DNA from: Pseudomonadota bacterium
GTDB taxonomy: Bacteria > Pseudomonadota > Alphaproteobacteria > Rhizobiales > Afifellaceae
Direction of reading: 5' to 3'
DNA: 11,719 nucleotides
Assembly: GCA_023417735.1 (NCBI GenBank)
Contig: JAEZEK010000234.1
Coordinates: forward strand, 1 to 11,719
Below the pieces are notes generated by a model. It saw only the letters and a list, made by a program, of their open reading frames with translations. It was not told the origin of the DNA and searched no databases. The translations under genes were made by a program, and so were the position numbers. Positions 1-6,961 of this stretch are shown here, piece by piece; positions within the stretch are counted from its first letter, which is position 1, and each line of letters begins with the position of its first letter.

Positions 1-450
1 CAGCAGCAGGCCGCTGCCCCGGTCGAGCAGCAGGCCGCCGCCCCAGCCGAGCAGCAGGCCGCCGCCGGCGAGGCGAGCGGGATGGTCGCCATGGTGGCGG
101 CTGCCGACATCGCCGTCGGCGAACGCTCGGCGCGCAAGTGCGCGGCCTGCCATTCCTTCAACGAGGGTGGGCCGAACAAGGTCGGCCCGAACCTCTGGGA
201 CAGCGTCGGCAAGCCGATCGCGGCGCAGGAAGGCTTCAACTATTCGCCGGCGATGAGGGAGTTCTCGAACGGCGGCGCCGAGACCTGGACGATCGAGCAC
301 CTCGACGCCTTCCTCCTGAACCCCAAGGCGACCGTCCCTGGGACGAAGATGGCCTTTCCGGGCATCAGGAACGACGACGAGCGCGCCGCCCTGATCGCCT
401 ACATGCACTCGCTGTCTGCGAACCCGGAACCGCTCGCCGGCGCGCAATAG
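1..450 (+). CDS. Membrane-anchored-type cytochrome c (CycM-like), 3' part
   Basis: Class I c-type cytochrome, a haem electron carrier acting on the periplasmic side of the membrane. The frame is open from base 1 with no start in view, so the 5' end lies outside the window; an ATG at 82 is internal, because the same frame continues upstream as an Ala/Gln/Pro/Glu-rich linker. Seen in the visible 149 residues: linker repeats (about 2-25), the haem-attachment motif CAACH at residues 47-51 (bases 139-153), the KVGPNLW segment after it, and the likely axial methionine in PGTKM (Met117). The C-terminal helix ends in IAYMHSL, as in the cytochrome c2/c550 group. A linker before a small c2-like domain fits the CycM-type cytochromes of Rhizobiales, which are tethered by an N-terminal membrane helix; that helix would be off the left edge. 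An intrinsic terminator follows, so this gene is transcriptionally separate from the transporter genes downstream. The family call is firm; the CycM assignment is tentative. Confidence 0.9.
   Translation, partial: QQQAAAPVEQQAAAPAEQQAAAGEASGMVAMVAAADIAVGERSARKCAACHSFNEGGPNKVGPNLWDSVGKPIAAQEGFNYSPAMREFSNGGAETWTIEHLDAFLLNPKATVPGTKMAFPGIRNDDERAALIAYMHSLSANPEPLAGAQ
4..72 (+). repeat. In-frame tandem repeat coding QQAAAPxE
   Basis: Three consecutive copies of a 24-base unit (the last one 21 bases) encode QQAAAPVE, QQAAAPAE and QQAAAGE in the linker of the cytochrome c gene. Copies differ mainly at third positions plus one Val/Ala change, so the repeat is under protein-level constraint or fairly old. 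The array begins at or beyond the left window edge, so the total copy number is unknown. It probably forms a flexible spacer between a membrane anchor and the haem domain. Confidence 0.85.
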
Positions 451-477
451 CCGCCGCAGACCCGCCTCACACCCGAA

Positions 478-506
478 GGGCCGGCCCGCAGCGCCGGCCC
501 GTTTTT
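478..506 (+). terminator. Rho-independent terminator after the cytochrome c gene
   Basis: A perfect 8-bp stem, GGGCCGGC (478-485) pairing with GCCGGCCC (493-500), encloses a 7-base loop and is followed by G and five T (502-506). It begins 27 bases after the cytochrome stop codon and ends the upstream transcript before the transporter operon. Confidence 0.9.
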
Positions 507-558
507 CGTCGCCGGGCATTAAATTTTGGTCAGATTGGCCGATGAAGGGTGAAGCCGC

Positions 559-577
559 GGACGCCGCGTCCTAATAT
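559..577 (+). promoter_or_regulatory. Possible promoter -10 with abutting palindrome, upstream of the yej operon
   Basis: The 108 bases between the terminator and the first transporter gene must hold the operon promoter unless it is further upstream. The best -10-like hexamer is TAATAT (572-577), in an otherwise GC-rich stretch. Directly before it is a perfect palindrome, GGACGC-C-GCGTCC (559-571), which would lie in the promoter spacer where a repressor could act. No good -35 match stands 16-18 bases upstream of TAATAT, so the promoter call is weak. Short GC-rich palindromes also arise by chance. Confidence 0.25.
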
Positions 578-614
578 CGGCGGCAGAGTCGACGGATAGG
601 AGTATCGGATCAGC

Positions 615-2474
615 ATGCGCGGCCGCATCAGCCTGCCCCTCGCCGCCGGCCTGGAATTCGCGCCGGCTGGCGCCGCCTTCGCCGATCACGACGGCTGGCA
701 CAGCGCGACCTCGCTGATCGGCGAACCGAAATATCCCGAAGGCTTCCGGCACTACGACTACGTGAACCCGGACGCGCCGAAGGGCGGCACGCTGAACCAG
801 GTCGCCGTCGGCACCTTCGACAGCTTCAATCCGTTCATCGTGCGCGGCGCCGTCGCGGCCGGCCTCGGCCCGACCGGCGGCTACCTCTACGATTCGCTAA
901 TGGATCAGTCGACCGACCAGCCCGGCACGAGCTACGGGCTGATCGCCGAGGCGGTGCGCCACCCGGCCGACTTCTCCTCCGCCACGATCCGGCTCAATCC
1001 CGCGGCCCGCTGGCACGACGGGCAGCCGATCACCCCGGAGGACGTGGTCTGGACCTTCGATGCCCTGAAGGGCTCGAGCCCGTTCTGGAAGCAGTACTAC
1101 AACCACGTCGAGAAGGCGGAACGGACCGGCGACGGCGAGGTCACGTTCACCTTCGATCAGGCCGGCAACCGCGAACTGCCGAACATCATCGGCGACATGC
1201 CCGTGCTGCCGAAGCACTGGTGGGAGGGCACGAGCCCGAACGGCCGCAAGCGCGACATCACGCAGCCGATCCTCGAGCCGCCGCTCGGCTCCGGCCCCTA
1301 CCGGATCGCCTCGTTCGAGGGCGGCCGCACGATCGTCTGGGAGCGCGTCCCCGACTACTGGGGCGCGGAGCAGCCGACGCGGCGCGGCCGCTACAATTAC
1401 GACCGGATCCGGTTCACCTATTTCCGCAGCGCCGACGCGATCTGGGAGGCGTTCAAGAAGGGCGGCCTGTACGATTTCCGAGTCGAGAACCGGGCGCAGC
1501 GCTGGGCGCAGGGCTACGATTTCCCGGCGTTCCAGCGCGGCCAGGTGAAGAAGCAGGCGTTCACGCAGGAATCGGTCCAGCCGATGCAGGCCTTCGTGAT
1601 GAACACCCGCCGCGAGCAGTTCAAGGACCCGAAGGTGCGCCGCGCGCTCAGCCTCGTCTTCGACTTCGAGAGCATGAACCGGACGCTCTTCTACGGGCTC
1701 TACAAGCGGACGAGCTCCTATTTCGAGGGCAGCGAGCTCGCCTCGTCCGGCCTGCCGGAAGGCCGCGAGCTGGAGATCCTGGAGAGCGTGCGCGACCTCG
1801 TCCCGCCCGAGGTCTTCACCGAGCCGTTCACGCTTCCCGTCTACGAGAAGCCCGGCGACGACCGCAAATACCTCCGCGAGGCCGCGCGGCTCCTGCAGGA
1901 GGCGGGCTGGGTGCCGCAGGGCGGCCGGCTCGTCAACGAGCAGACCGGCCAGGCGATGGCGATCCAGTTCCTCGGCAACGACCCGACGAGCGAGCGGGTG
2001 ATGCTGCCCTTCGTGAACGCGCTCCGCCGGCTCGGCATCGACGCCGGCATCCGGATCGTCGACAGCGCCCAGTACCAGGCGATGACCGACAATTTCGACT
2101 ACGACGTCATCACCGACATCTTCGCGCAGTCGCTGTCGCCCGGCAACGAGCAGCGCGACTTCTGGAGCTCGCAGGCCGCCGACCAGCCCGGCAGCCGCAA
2201 CTCCGCCGGCATCGCGAACGAGGCGGTGGACAAGCTGATCGACCGGGTGATCTTCGCCAAGGACCGCGACGAGCTGGTGGCGGCCACGCGCGCGCTCGAC
2301 CGCGTGCTGCTGTGGAACTTCTACGCGGTCCCGCAATGGCACAATCCGGAGGTCTGGATCGCGTACTGGACCAAGTTCGGCATTCCCGAGAAGCAGCCGG
2401 CCTATGCGGGCGTGGACACCTTCTCCTGGTGGATCGAGACCGACCGCGAGCGCACGCTGGAGCCCCAGCAGTGA
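615..2474 (+). CDS. yejA: YejA-like periplasmic peptide-binding protein (SBP family 5), first copy
   Basis: Extracellular solute-binding protein of family 5 (619 aa, usual size for YejA), capturing oligopeptides in the periplasm for the YejBEF importer encoded downstream. Seen: a Sec-type leader ending in GAAFA before DHDGW (cleavage expected after residue 23), the YejA-type FRHYDYVNPDAPKGG segment near residue 44, the family 5 signature WHDGQPITPEDVVWTFDAL (133-151), and EPPLGSGPYR in the middle. The start is fixed by the leader and an in-frame TAG at 597-599; AGGAG (598-602) sits 12 bases before the ATG, rather far. Oddly, the short hydrophobic core of the leader is broken by Glu14, so export may be inefficient or the leader altered. 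The stop codon overlaps the start of a second binding protein. E. coli YejA relatives bind peptides such as microcin C; the ligand here cannot be read from the sequence. Confidence 0.92.
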   Translation: MRGRISLPLAAGLEFAPAGAAFADHDGWHSATSLIGEPKYPEGFRHYDYVNPDAPKGGTLNQVAVGTFDSFNPFIVRGAVAAGLGPTGGYLYDSLMDQSTDQPGTSYGLIAEAVRHPADFSSATIRLNPAARWHDGQPITPEDVVWTFDALKGSSPFWKQYYNHVEKAERTGDGEVTFTFDQAGNRELPNIIGDMPVLPKHWWEGTSPNGRKRDITQPILEPPLGSGPYRIASFEGGRTIVWERVPDYWGAEQPTRRGRYNYDRIRFTYFRSADAIWEAFKKGGLYDFRVENRAQRWAQGYDFPAFQRGQVKKQAFTQESVQPMQAFVMNTRREQFKDPKVRRALSLVFDFESMNRTLFYGLYKRTSSYFEGSELASSGLPEGRELEILESVRDLVPPEVFTEPFTLPVYEKPGDDRKYLREAARLLQEAGWVPQGGRLVNEQTGQAMAIQFLGNDPTSERVMLPFVNALRRLGIDAGIRIVDSAQYQAMTDNFDYDVITDIFAQSLSPGNEQRDFWSSQAADQPGSRNSAGIANEAVDKLIDRVIFAKDRDELVAATRALDRVLLWNFYAVPQWHNPEVWIAYWTKFGIPEKQPAYAGVDTFSWWIETDRERTLEPQQ

Positions 2475-4333
2475 CCGACGGCGCCACCCGCCGCGACGTC
2501 CTCAGGCTCGCCGGCGCCGTCGCCGGCGCGAGCCTCCTCCCGGGCTTCGCCTTCGCAGAGGCGGAAGGGCGCCGGCACGGCATGGCGGTTATCGGCGACC
2601 TCAGGTACGGGCCCGACTTCCGGCACTTCGACTACGTGAACCCAAACGCGCCGCGCGGCGGGCGCATCGTCACCCAGCTTTCGTCCTGGGGCTACAACCA
2701 GAACCCGAACACCTTCAACACACTGAACATCTACGTCCTGCGCGGCGACGGGGCGGCCGGCATGCCGCTCACCTTCGCAAGCCTGATGGCGGGCTCCGCG
2801 GACGAGCCGGGCAGCGTCTACGGCCTCGTCGCGCGCGAGGTCGAACCCTCCGAAGACGGCAAGACGCTGCGGTTCTTCCTTCGGCCGGAGGCCGTGTTCC
2901 ACGACGGCAGCCCGATCACCGCCGAGGACGTCGCCTTCTCGCTCCAGGTGCTCCGGGACGAAGGCCACCCGAACATCGCGCTCGACCTCAAGGGCGTCAC
3001 CGCGATCGAGGTCGAGGACGAGCGGACGATCACCGTCCGGCTCGGCCCGGAGACGGGGCGCAGCCTGCCCATCCTGGTCGCCACGGCACCGATCTTCTCC
3101 AGGGGGTGGTGGGCAGGCCGGACGTTCGGCGCATCCCTCAGCGAGCCTCCGCTCGGCTCCGGCCCGTACCGCGTCGCCGCCTTCGCCTTCGGAAATGCGA
3201 TCGAGTTCGAGCGGGTGCGGCCCTGGTGGGCCGACGACCTCCCGGTCATGCGGGGCCGCTACAATTTCGATCGCATCCGCTACGAGTACTACCGCGACCG
3301 GACGACCTCCTTCGAGGCCTTCAAAAAGGGCCAACTCACCTTCCGGGAGGAGTTCACCTCCCGCATCTGGGCGCGCGACTACGATTTTCCGGCGAGACTC
3401 GACGGCCGCGTCGTGCGCGACGAGGTGCCGAGCGGCTCGCCGTCCGGCGCGCAGGGCTGGTTCATCAACATGCGCCGGCCGAAATTCGCCGATCCGCGGG
3501 TCCGGCTTGCGCTCGTGCATGCCTTCGACTTCGAATGGACGAACCAGAACATCATGTTCGGCTCGTACCAGCGCACCCATTCCTTCTTCGAGAATTCGGA
3601 GCTGAAGGCGGAGGGCGCGCCGGGCGAGGGCGAGCTGGCGCTGCTGGAGCCGTTCCGCGGCAAGGTTCCCGACGAGGTCTTCGGCGAGGCCTCCGTGCCG
3701 CCTGTTTCCGACGGCTCGGGCCGCGACCGGCGCAACCTCCAGCGCGCGAACGAGCTTCTCATGGAGGCCGGCTGCACGCGGGGGCCGAACGGGCTTCTGA
3801 CGCCGCAGGGCGAACCCTTCACGGTGGAGTTCCTCGACAACGACAACACCTTCGAGCCGCATCACAACGCCTACATCAACGGCCTTCGCCTGCTCGGCAT
3901 CCGCGGCAGCTACCGGGTGGTCGACCCGGCCCAGTACAACGAGCGCCTGAAGCGCTTCGACTTCGACATGGTGGTGTCGCGCTTCCGAACCGCGCTCTAT
4001 CCCGACGAGGGCATCCGGCAGTTCTTCTCCAGCGAGCGGGCAAGGCAGGAGGGCTCGTACAACCTCGCCGGCATCGCGAGCCCGGCAGTCGACGCTCTGG
4101 TGGAGGCGATGATCGCGAGCGAGGACTGGGACGGCTTCGTGACCTCGGCCCGCGCGCTCGACCGGGTCCTGCGCGCCGAGCACTTCTGGGTCCCGCAATG
4201 GTTCAAGCCGGTGCACTGGTTCGCCTACTGGGACATGTACGAACGGCCCGCGACCACCGCGCGCTACGATCCCGGCGTGCTCGACACCTGGTGGCAGGCG
4301 GCCGACAAGGCCGCCGCGCTCGGAAAGGGCTGA
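2471..4333 (+). CDS. YejA-like peptide-binding protein with Tat signal, second copy (possible YepA)
   Basis: Second family 5 solute-binding protein (620 aa). It starts at GTG in a 4-base GTGA overlap with the previous stop, with GGAG at 2459-2462 eight bases upstream, so translation is probably coupled. This start was chosen because it gives a complete twin-arginine leader: TRRDVLRLAG (6-15), a hydrophobic run, then GFAFA before EAEG (cleavage about residue 29). Shared with the first copy: FRHFDYVNPNAPRGG, FHDGSPITAEDVAFSLQ, EPPLGSGPYR and FEAFKKG, so the two are old diverged tandem paralogues. It would serve the same YejB/YejE/YejF core with a different ligand range. In Agrobacterium, a YejA-like protein called YepA works with YejBEF in uptake of peptidoglycan fragments (recalled literature). 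Either copy here could be its counterpart; assigning this one is a guess from gene order. Confidence 0.92.
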   Translation: MTDGATRRDVLRLAGAVAGASLLPGFAFAEAEGRRHGMAVIGDLRYGPDFRHFDYVNPNAPRGGRIVTQLSSWGYNQNPNTFNTLNIYVLRGDGAAGMPLTFASLMAGSADEPGSVYGLVAREVEPSEDGKTLRFFLRPEAVFHDGSPITAEDVAFSLQVLRDEGHPNIALDLKGVTAIEVEDERTITVRLGPETGRSLPILVATAPIFSRGWWAGRTFGASLSEPPLGSGPYRVAAFAFGNAIEFERVRPWWADDLPVMRGRYNFDRIRYEYYRDRTTSFEAFKKGQLTFREEFTSRIWARDYDFPARLDGRVVRDEVPSGSPSGAQGWFINMRRPKFADPRVRLALVHAFDFEWTNQNIMFGSYQRTHSFFENSELKAEGAPGEGELALLEPFRGKVPDEVFGEASVPPVSDGSGRDRRNLQRANELLMEAGCTRGPNGLLTPQGEPFTVEFLDNDNTFEPHHNAYINGLRLLGIRGSYRVVDPAQYNERLKRFDFDMVVSRFRTALYPDEGIRQFFSSERARQEGSYNLAGIASPAVDALVEAMIASEDWDGFVTSARALDRVLRAEHFWVPQWFKPVHWFAYWDMYERPATTARYDPGVLDTWWQAADKAAALGKG

Positions 4334-4339
4334 CCCGGC

Positions 4340-5458
4340 ATGGCCGCCTATATCGTCCGGCGTCTGCTCCTGATGATCCCGACCATCCTCGGGATCATGG
4401 CGATCTCCTTCCTGGTCATCCAGTTCGCGCCCGGGGGCCCGGTCGAGCGCGTCATCGCGCAGCTGCAGGGCACCGACGTTTCGGCGACCGCCCGCATCGG
4501 CGGCTCCACCACGGGCGATTTCGGCGGATCGGGGAGCCAGCCCGGATCCGGCTCGGAAGCCTCGGCGGTCAGCTCGAAATATCGCGGCGCGCAGGGCCTC
4601 GATCCCCAGTTCATCCTGGAGCTCGAGCGCCAGTTCGGCTTCGACAAGCCGGCGCACGAGCGCTTCCTGCTGATGATCTGGAACTACCTGCGTTTCGATT
4701 TCGGCGAGAGCTATTTCCGCGACATCTCGGTGATCGACCTCATCATCGAGAAGCTGCCCGTCTCGATCTCGCTCGGGCTCTGGATGACGTTCCTGTCCTA
4801 CCTGATCTCGATCCCGCTCGGCATCCGCAAGGCGGTGCGCGACGGAACGCGCTTCGACGTGTGGACCTCCGGCGTGATCGTCGTCGCCTATGCCGTTCCC
4901 GGCTTCCTGTTCGCGATCTTCCTGATCGTCTTCTTCGCCGGCGGCACCTTCTTCGACTGGTTTCCGCTGCGCGGCCTGACCTCCGAGAACTGGGCCTCCA
5001 TGTCCTGGCCGGAGCGGATCGTCGACTATTTCTGGCACCTGACGCTGCCGCTCATCGCGATGGCGCTCTCGGCCTTCGCCACGACGACGCTGCTGACGAA
5101 GAACTCGTTCCTCGACGAGATCCGGAAGCAGTACGTGGTGACGGCGCGCGCCAAGGGCCTGTCGGAGCGCGAGGTCCTCTACGGCCACGTCTTCCGGAAC
5201 GCGATGCTGATCATCGTTTCGGGATTTCCGGCCGCCTTCGTATCCGCCTTCTTCGCAGGCTCGCTCCTGATCGAGACGATCTTCTCGCTCGACGGGCTCG
5301 GGCTGCTCGGGTTCGAGAGCGTGATCAACCGGGACTATCCGGTGGTGTTCGCCACCCTCTACATCTTCTCGCTCCTCGGCCTCTTCGTTCAGCTGATCTC
5401 CGATCTCACCTATACTTGGATCGACCCGCGCATCGATTTCGAGAGCCGGGAGGTCTGA
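4340..5458 (+). CDS. yejB: Peptide ABC transporter inner-membrane permease YejB
   Basis: Inner-membrane subunit of the Yej peptide importer (372 aa, near the usual length); it pairs with YejE to form the channel. Seen: [19 protein letters not shown], the typical first helix of DppB/YejB permeases, a large periplasmic loop, then further helices around 140-160, 175-200, 232-252, 288-312 and 336-356. The cytoplasmic EAA loop, which docks on the ATPase, is at about 266-289 ([20 protein letters not shown]). The C-terminus [12 protein letters not shown] is typical of the family. The periplasmic loop contains a Gly/Ser-rich stretch at about 53-79 of low complexity. The start lies 6 bases after the preceding stop, with AAAGGG (4324-4329) upstream. 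It is part of the same transcription unit as both binding proteins. Confidence 0.95.
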   Translation: MAAYIVRRLLLMIPTILGIMAISFLVIQFAPGGPVERVIAQLQGTDVSATARIGGSTTGDFGGSGSQPGSGSEASAVSSKYRGAQGLDPQFILELERQFGFDKPAHERFLLMIWNYLRFDFGESYFRDISVIDLIIEKLPVSISLGLWMTFLSYLISIPLGIRKAVRDGTRFDVWTSGVIVVAYAVPGFLFAIFLIVFFAGGTFFDWFPLRGLTSENWASMSWPERIVDYFWHLTLPLIAMALSAFATTTLLTKNSFLDEIRKQYVVTARAKGLSEREVLYGHVFRNAMLIIVSGFPAAFVSAFFAGSLLIETIFSLDGLGLLGFESVINRDYPVVFATLYIFSLLGLFVQLISDLTYTWIDPRIDFESREV

Positions 5459-5463
5459 CGGCG

Positions 5464-6711
5464 ATGGACGTGAAGACCGCGGACGAGATCGAACGCACGA
5501 AGCGCGACCCGGCGCCGGAGCCGAAGACGCAGCCCGAGGCGCCGGGCCCGGATACCGCGCTGGAGACCATCGTCCCGCTGCCGGGCCAGGAGGTCGCGCC
5601 CGCGCGCCGGACGCGCTTCGCGCTGTCGCCGATCAACCAGCGCCGCTGGCACAATTTCACGGCCAACCGGCGCGGGTACTGGTCGCTCTGGATCTTCCTC
5701 ACCCTCTTCGTCCTGTCGCTCTTCGCCGAGTTCCTGGCGAACGACCGTCCGATCCTCGTCTCTTACAAGGGCGAGCTGCTCTATCCCGTCTTCATCGACT
5801 ATCCGGAGGAGAAGTTCGGCGGCTTCCTCGCCCGGACCGACTACCGCGACCCCTACATCCAGGAGGAGATCGAGGCGAACGGCTGGATCGTCTGGCCGCC
5901 GATCCGCTACTCCTATCGCACCGTCAACAACGAGATCCCCGTCCCGGCCCCTGCGCCGCCCTCCTGGATGCTCGACAAGGAGCAGCGCTGCGCCGCCTAC
6001 AGCCTGGGGCAGGAAGACCCCAACTGCACCGCCTGGAACTGGAACTGGCTCGGCACCGACGACCAGGCCCGCGACGTCGTCGCGCGGATGATCTACGGCT
6101 TCCGGCTGTCCGTCCTCTTCGGCCTGGTGCTGACGGTGCTCTCCTCGGTGATCGGGGTCGCCGCCGGCGCCGTGCAGGGCTATTTCGGCGGCCGTGTCGA
6201 CCTCTTCTTCCAGCGCTTCATCGAGATCTGGACGGCGATCCCGTCGCTCTACCTGCTGCTGATCATCTCCTCGGTGCTGGCGCCGGGCTTCTGGGTGCTG
6301 CTCGGGATCCTGCTCCTCTTCTCCTGGGTCGCGCTGGTCGGGGTCGTGCGCGCCGAGTTCCTGAGAGCGCGGAACTTCGAGTACGTGAAGGCGGCGCGCG
6401 CACTCGGCGTCGGCAACCTCACCATCATGTTCCGGCACCTGCTGCCGAACGCGATGGTGGCCACGCTGACCTTCATGCCGTTCATCCTGAACGGCTCGAT
6501 CACCACCCTCACCTCGCTCGACTTCCTCGGCTTCGGGCTGCCGCCCGGCTCGCCCTCGCTCGGCGAGCTCCTCGCGCAGGGCAAGTCGAACCTGCAGGCG
6601 CCGTGGCTCGGGATCACCGGCTTCCTGGTGATCTCGCTCATGCTGTCGCTGCTGATCTTCGTCGGAGAGGCCGTCCGCGACGCCTTCGACCCGCGCAAGA
6701 CCTTCGTGTAG
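5464..6711 (+). CDS. yejE: Peptide ABC transporter inner-membrane permease YejE
   Basis: Second channel subunit of the Yej importer (415 aa; E. coli YejE is about 340). The extra length is mainly a charged, Pro/Glu-rich cytoplasmic N-terminus (1-58) before NQRRWHNFTANRRGYWSLW, where the conserved part begins. The first helix is at about 73-92, followed by a large periplasmic region with two cysteines (Cys176, Cys188) that could form a disulphide just before NWLGTDDQARD. Core helices follow. The EAA loop is at about 306-330 (EYVKAARALGVGNLTIMFRH), and the C-terminal block SPSLGELLAQGKSNLQAPWLG through GEAVRDAFDPRK is diagnostic for YejE. The ATG was chosen for GGGAGG at 5448-5453; it lies 5 bases after the yejB stop. 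In the usual layout yejF follows directly; here a two-gene toxin-antitoxin-like cassette intervenes. Confidence 0.95.
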   Translation: MDVKTADEIERTKRDPAPEPKTQPEAPGPDTALETIVPLPGQEVAPARRTRFALSPINQRRWHNFTANRRGYWSLWIFLTLFVLSLFAEFLANDRPILVSYKGELLYPVFIDYPEEKFGGFLARTDYRDPYIQEEIEANGWIVWPPIRYSYRTVNNEIPVPAPAPPSWMLDKEQRCAAYSLGQEDPNCTAWNWNWLGTDDQARDVVARMIYGFRLSVLFGLVLTVLSSVIGVAAGAVQGYFGGRVDLFFQRFIEIWTAIPSLYLLLIISSVLAPGFWVLLGILLLFSWVALVGVVRAEFLRARNFEYVKAARALGVGNLTIMFRHLLPNAMVATLTFMPFILNGSITTLTSLDFLGFGLPPGSPSLGELLAQGKSNLQAPWLGITGFLVISLMLSLLIFVGEAVRDAFDPRKTFV

Positions 6712-6721
6712 GATTGCGGGC

Positions 6722-6961
6722 ATGGACGAGAGCAAACGCCGTGTCATCGAGGACTACCCCGCAGAGAAACTTCCCGAGGAGCTGCGCGGCGACATCGATC
6801 CCAGCCGTCGCACCCGGGTGATCGTGGAGGTCACCGAAAGCCGCCGTCGCACCATCCCAGAGCCGTATCTGCGCAGCTTTGGCGCCCACCGGGACATGAA
6901 TACCTCGGTCGAGGACGCAGTCGCCCGCGTTCGTGCCTTGCGAGACGAGTGGGGTGAATGA
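6722..6961 (+). CDS. Putative antitoxin of the PIN-toxin pair
   Basis: Small charged protein of 79 aa that I do not recognise with confidence as a named family. Seen: an N-terminal segment with EDYPAEKLPEELRGDID, a short beta-like stretch TRVIVEVTE (about 31-39), an Arg-rich turn, and an acidic/basic amphipathic C-terminal helix, VEDAVARVRALRDEWGE. Many antitoxins of VapC-type toxins end in such a helix, which occupies the PIN active site. The strongest evidence is position: its stop overlaps the toxin start in ATGA (6958-6961). AGGA at 6710-6713, lying across the yejE stop codon, precedes its ATG by 8 bases. Nineteen of 79 codons end in A or T, against 2 of the first 40 in yejE, suggesting separate ancestry. 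No clear ribbon-helix-helix or AbrB DNA-binding motif is evident by eye, so autoregulation is uncertain. Confidence 0.65.
   Translation: MDESKRRVIEDYPAEKLPEELRGDIDPSRRTRVIVEVTESRRRTIPEPYLRSFGAHRDMNTSVEDAVARVRALRDEWGE

Noticed and set aside
526..540. TTGGTC (526-531) or TTGGCC (535-540) as -35 elements for the yej promoter
   Set aside because: They are about 31-40 bases from TAATAT, far from the 16-18 base spacing needed, and no -10 match lies at the right distance from either.
1220..2470. Upstream extension of the second binding protein's frame to an ATG at 1220
   Set aside because: The extension lies inside the first binding protein in another frame and is Arg/Pro-rich shadow sequence. The GTG at 2471 gives a proper signal peptide and ribosome-binding site.
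2402..5188. A 928-codon open frame on the minus strand across the second binding protein and yejB, and a similar one at 5410-6747
   Set aside because: These are antisense to strongly supported genes, rich in Arg, Ala, Glu and Asp without domain motifs. Such frames are expected opposite GC-rich genes with few stop codons.
2404..5463. Upstream extension of the yejE frame to an ATG at 2404
   Set aside because: It reads through the second binding protein and yejB out of frame with Arg-rich shadow sequence. The ATG at 5464 has a ribosome-binding site and gives a normal YejE.
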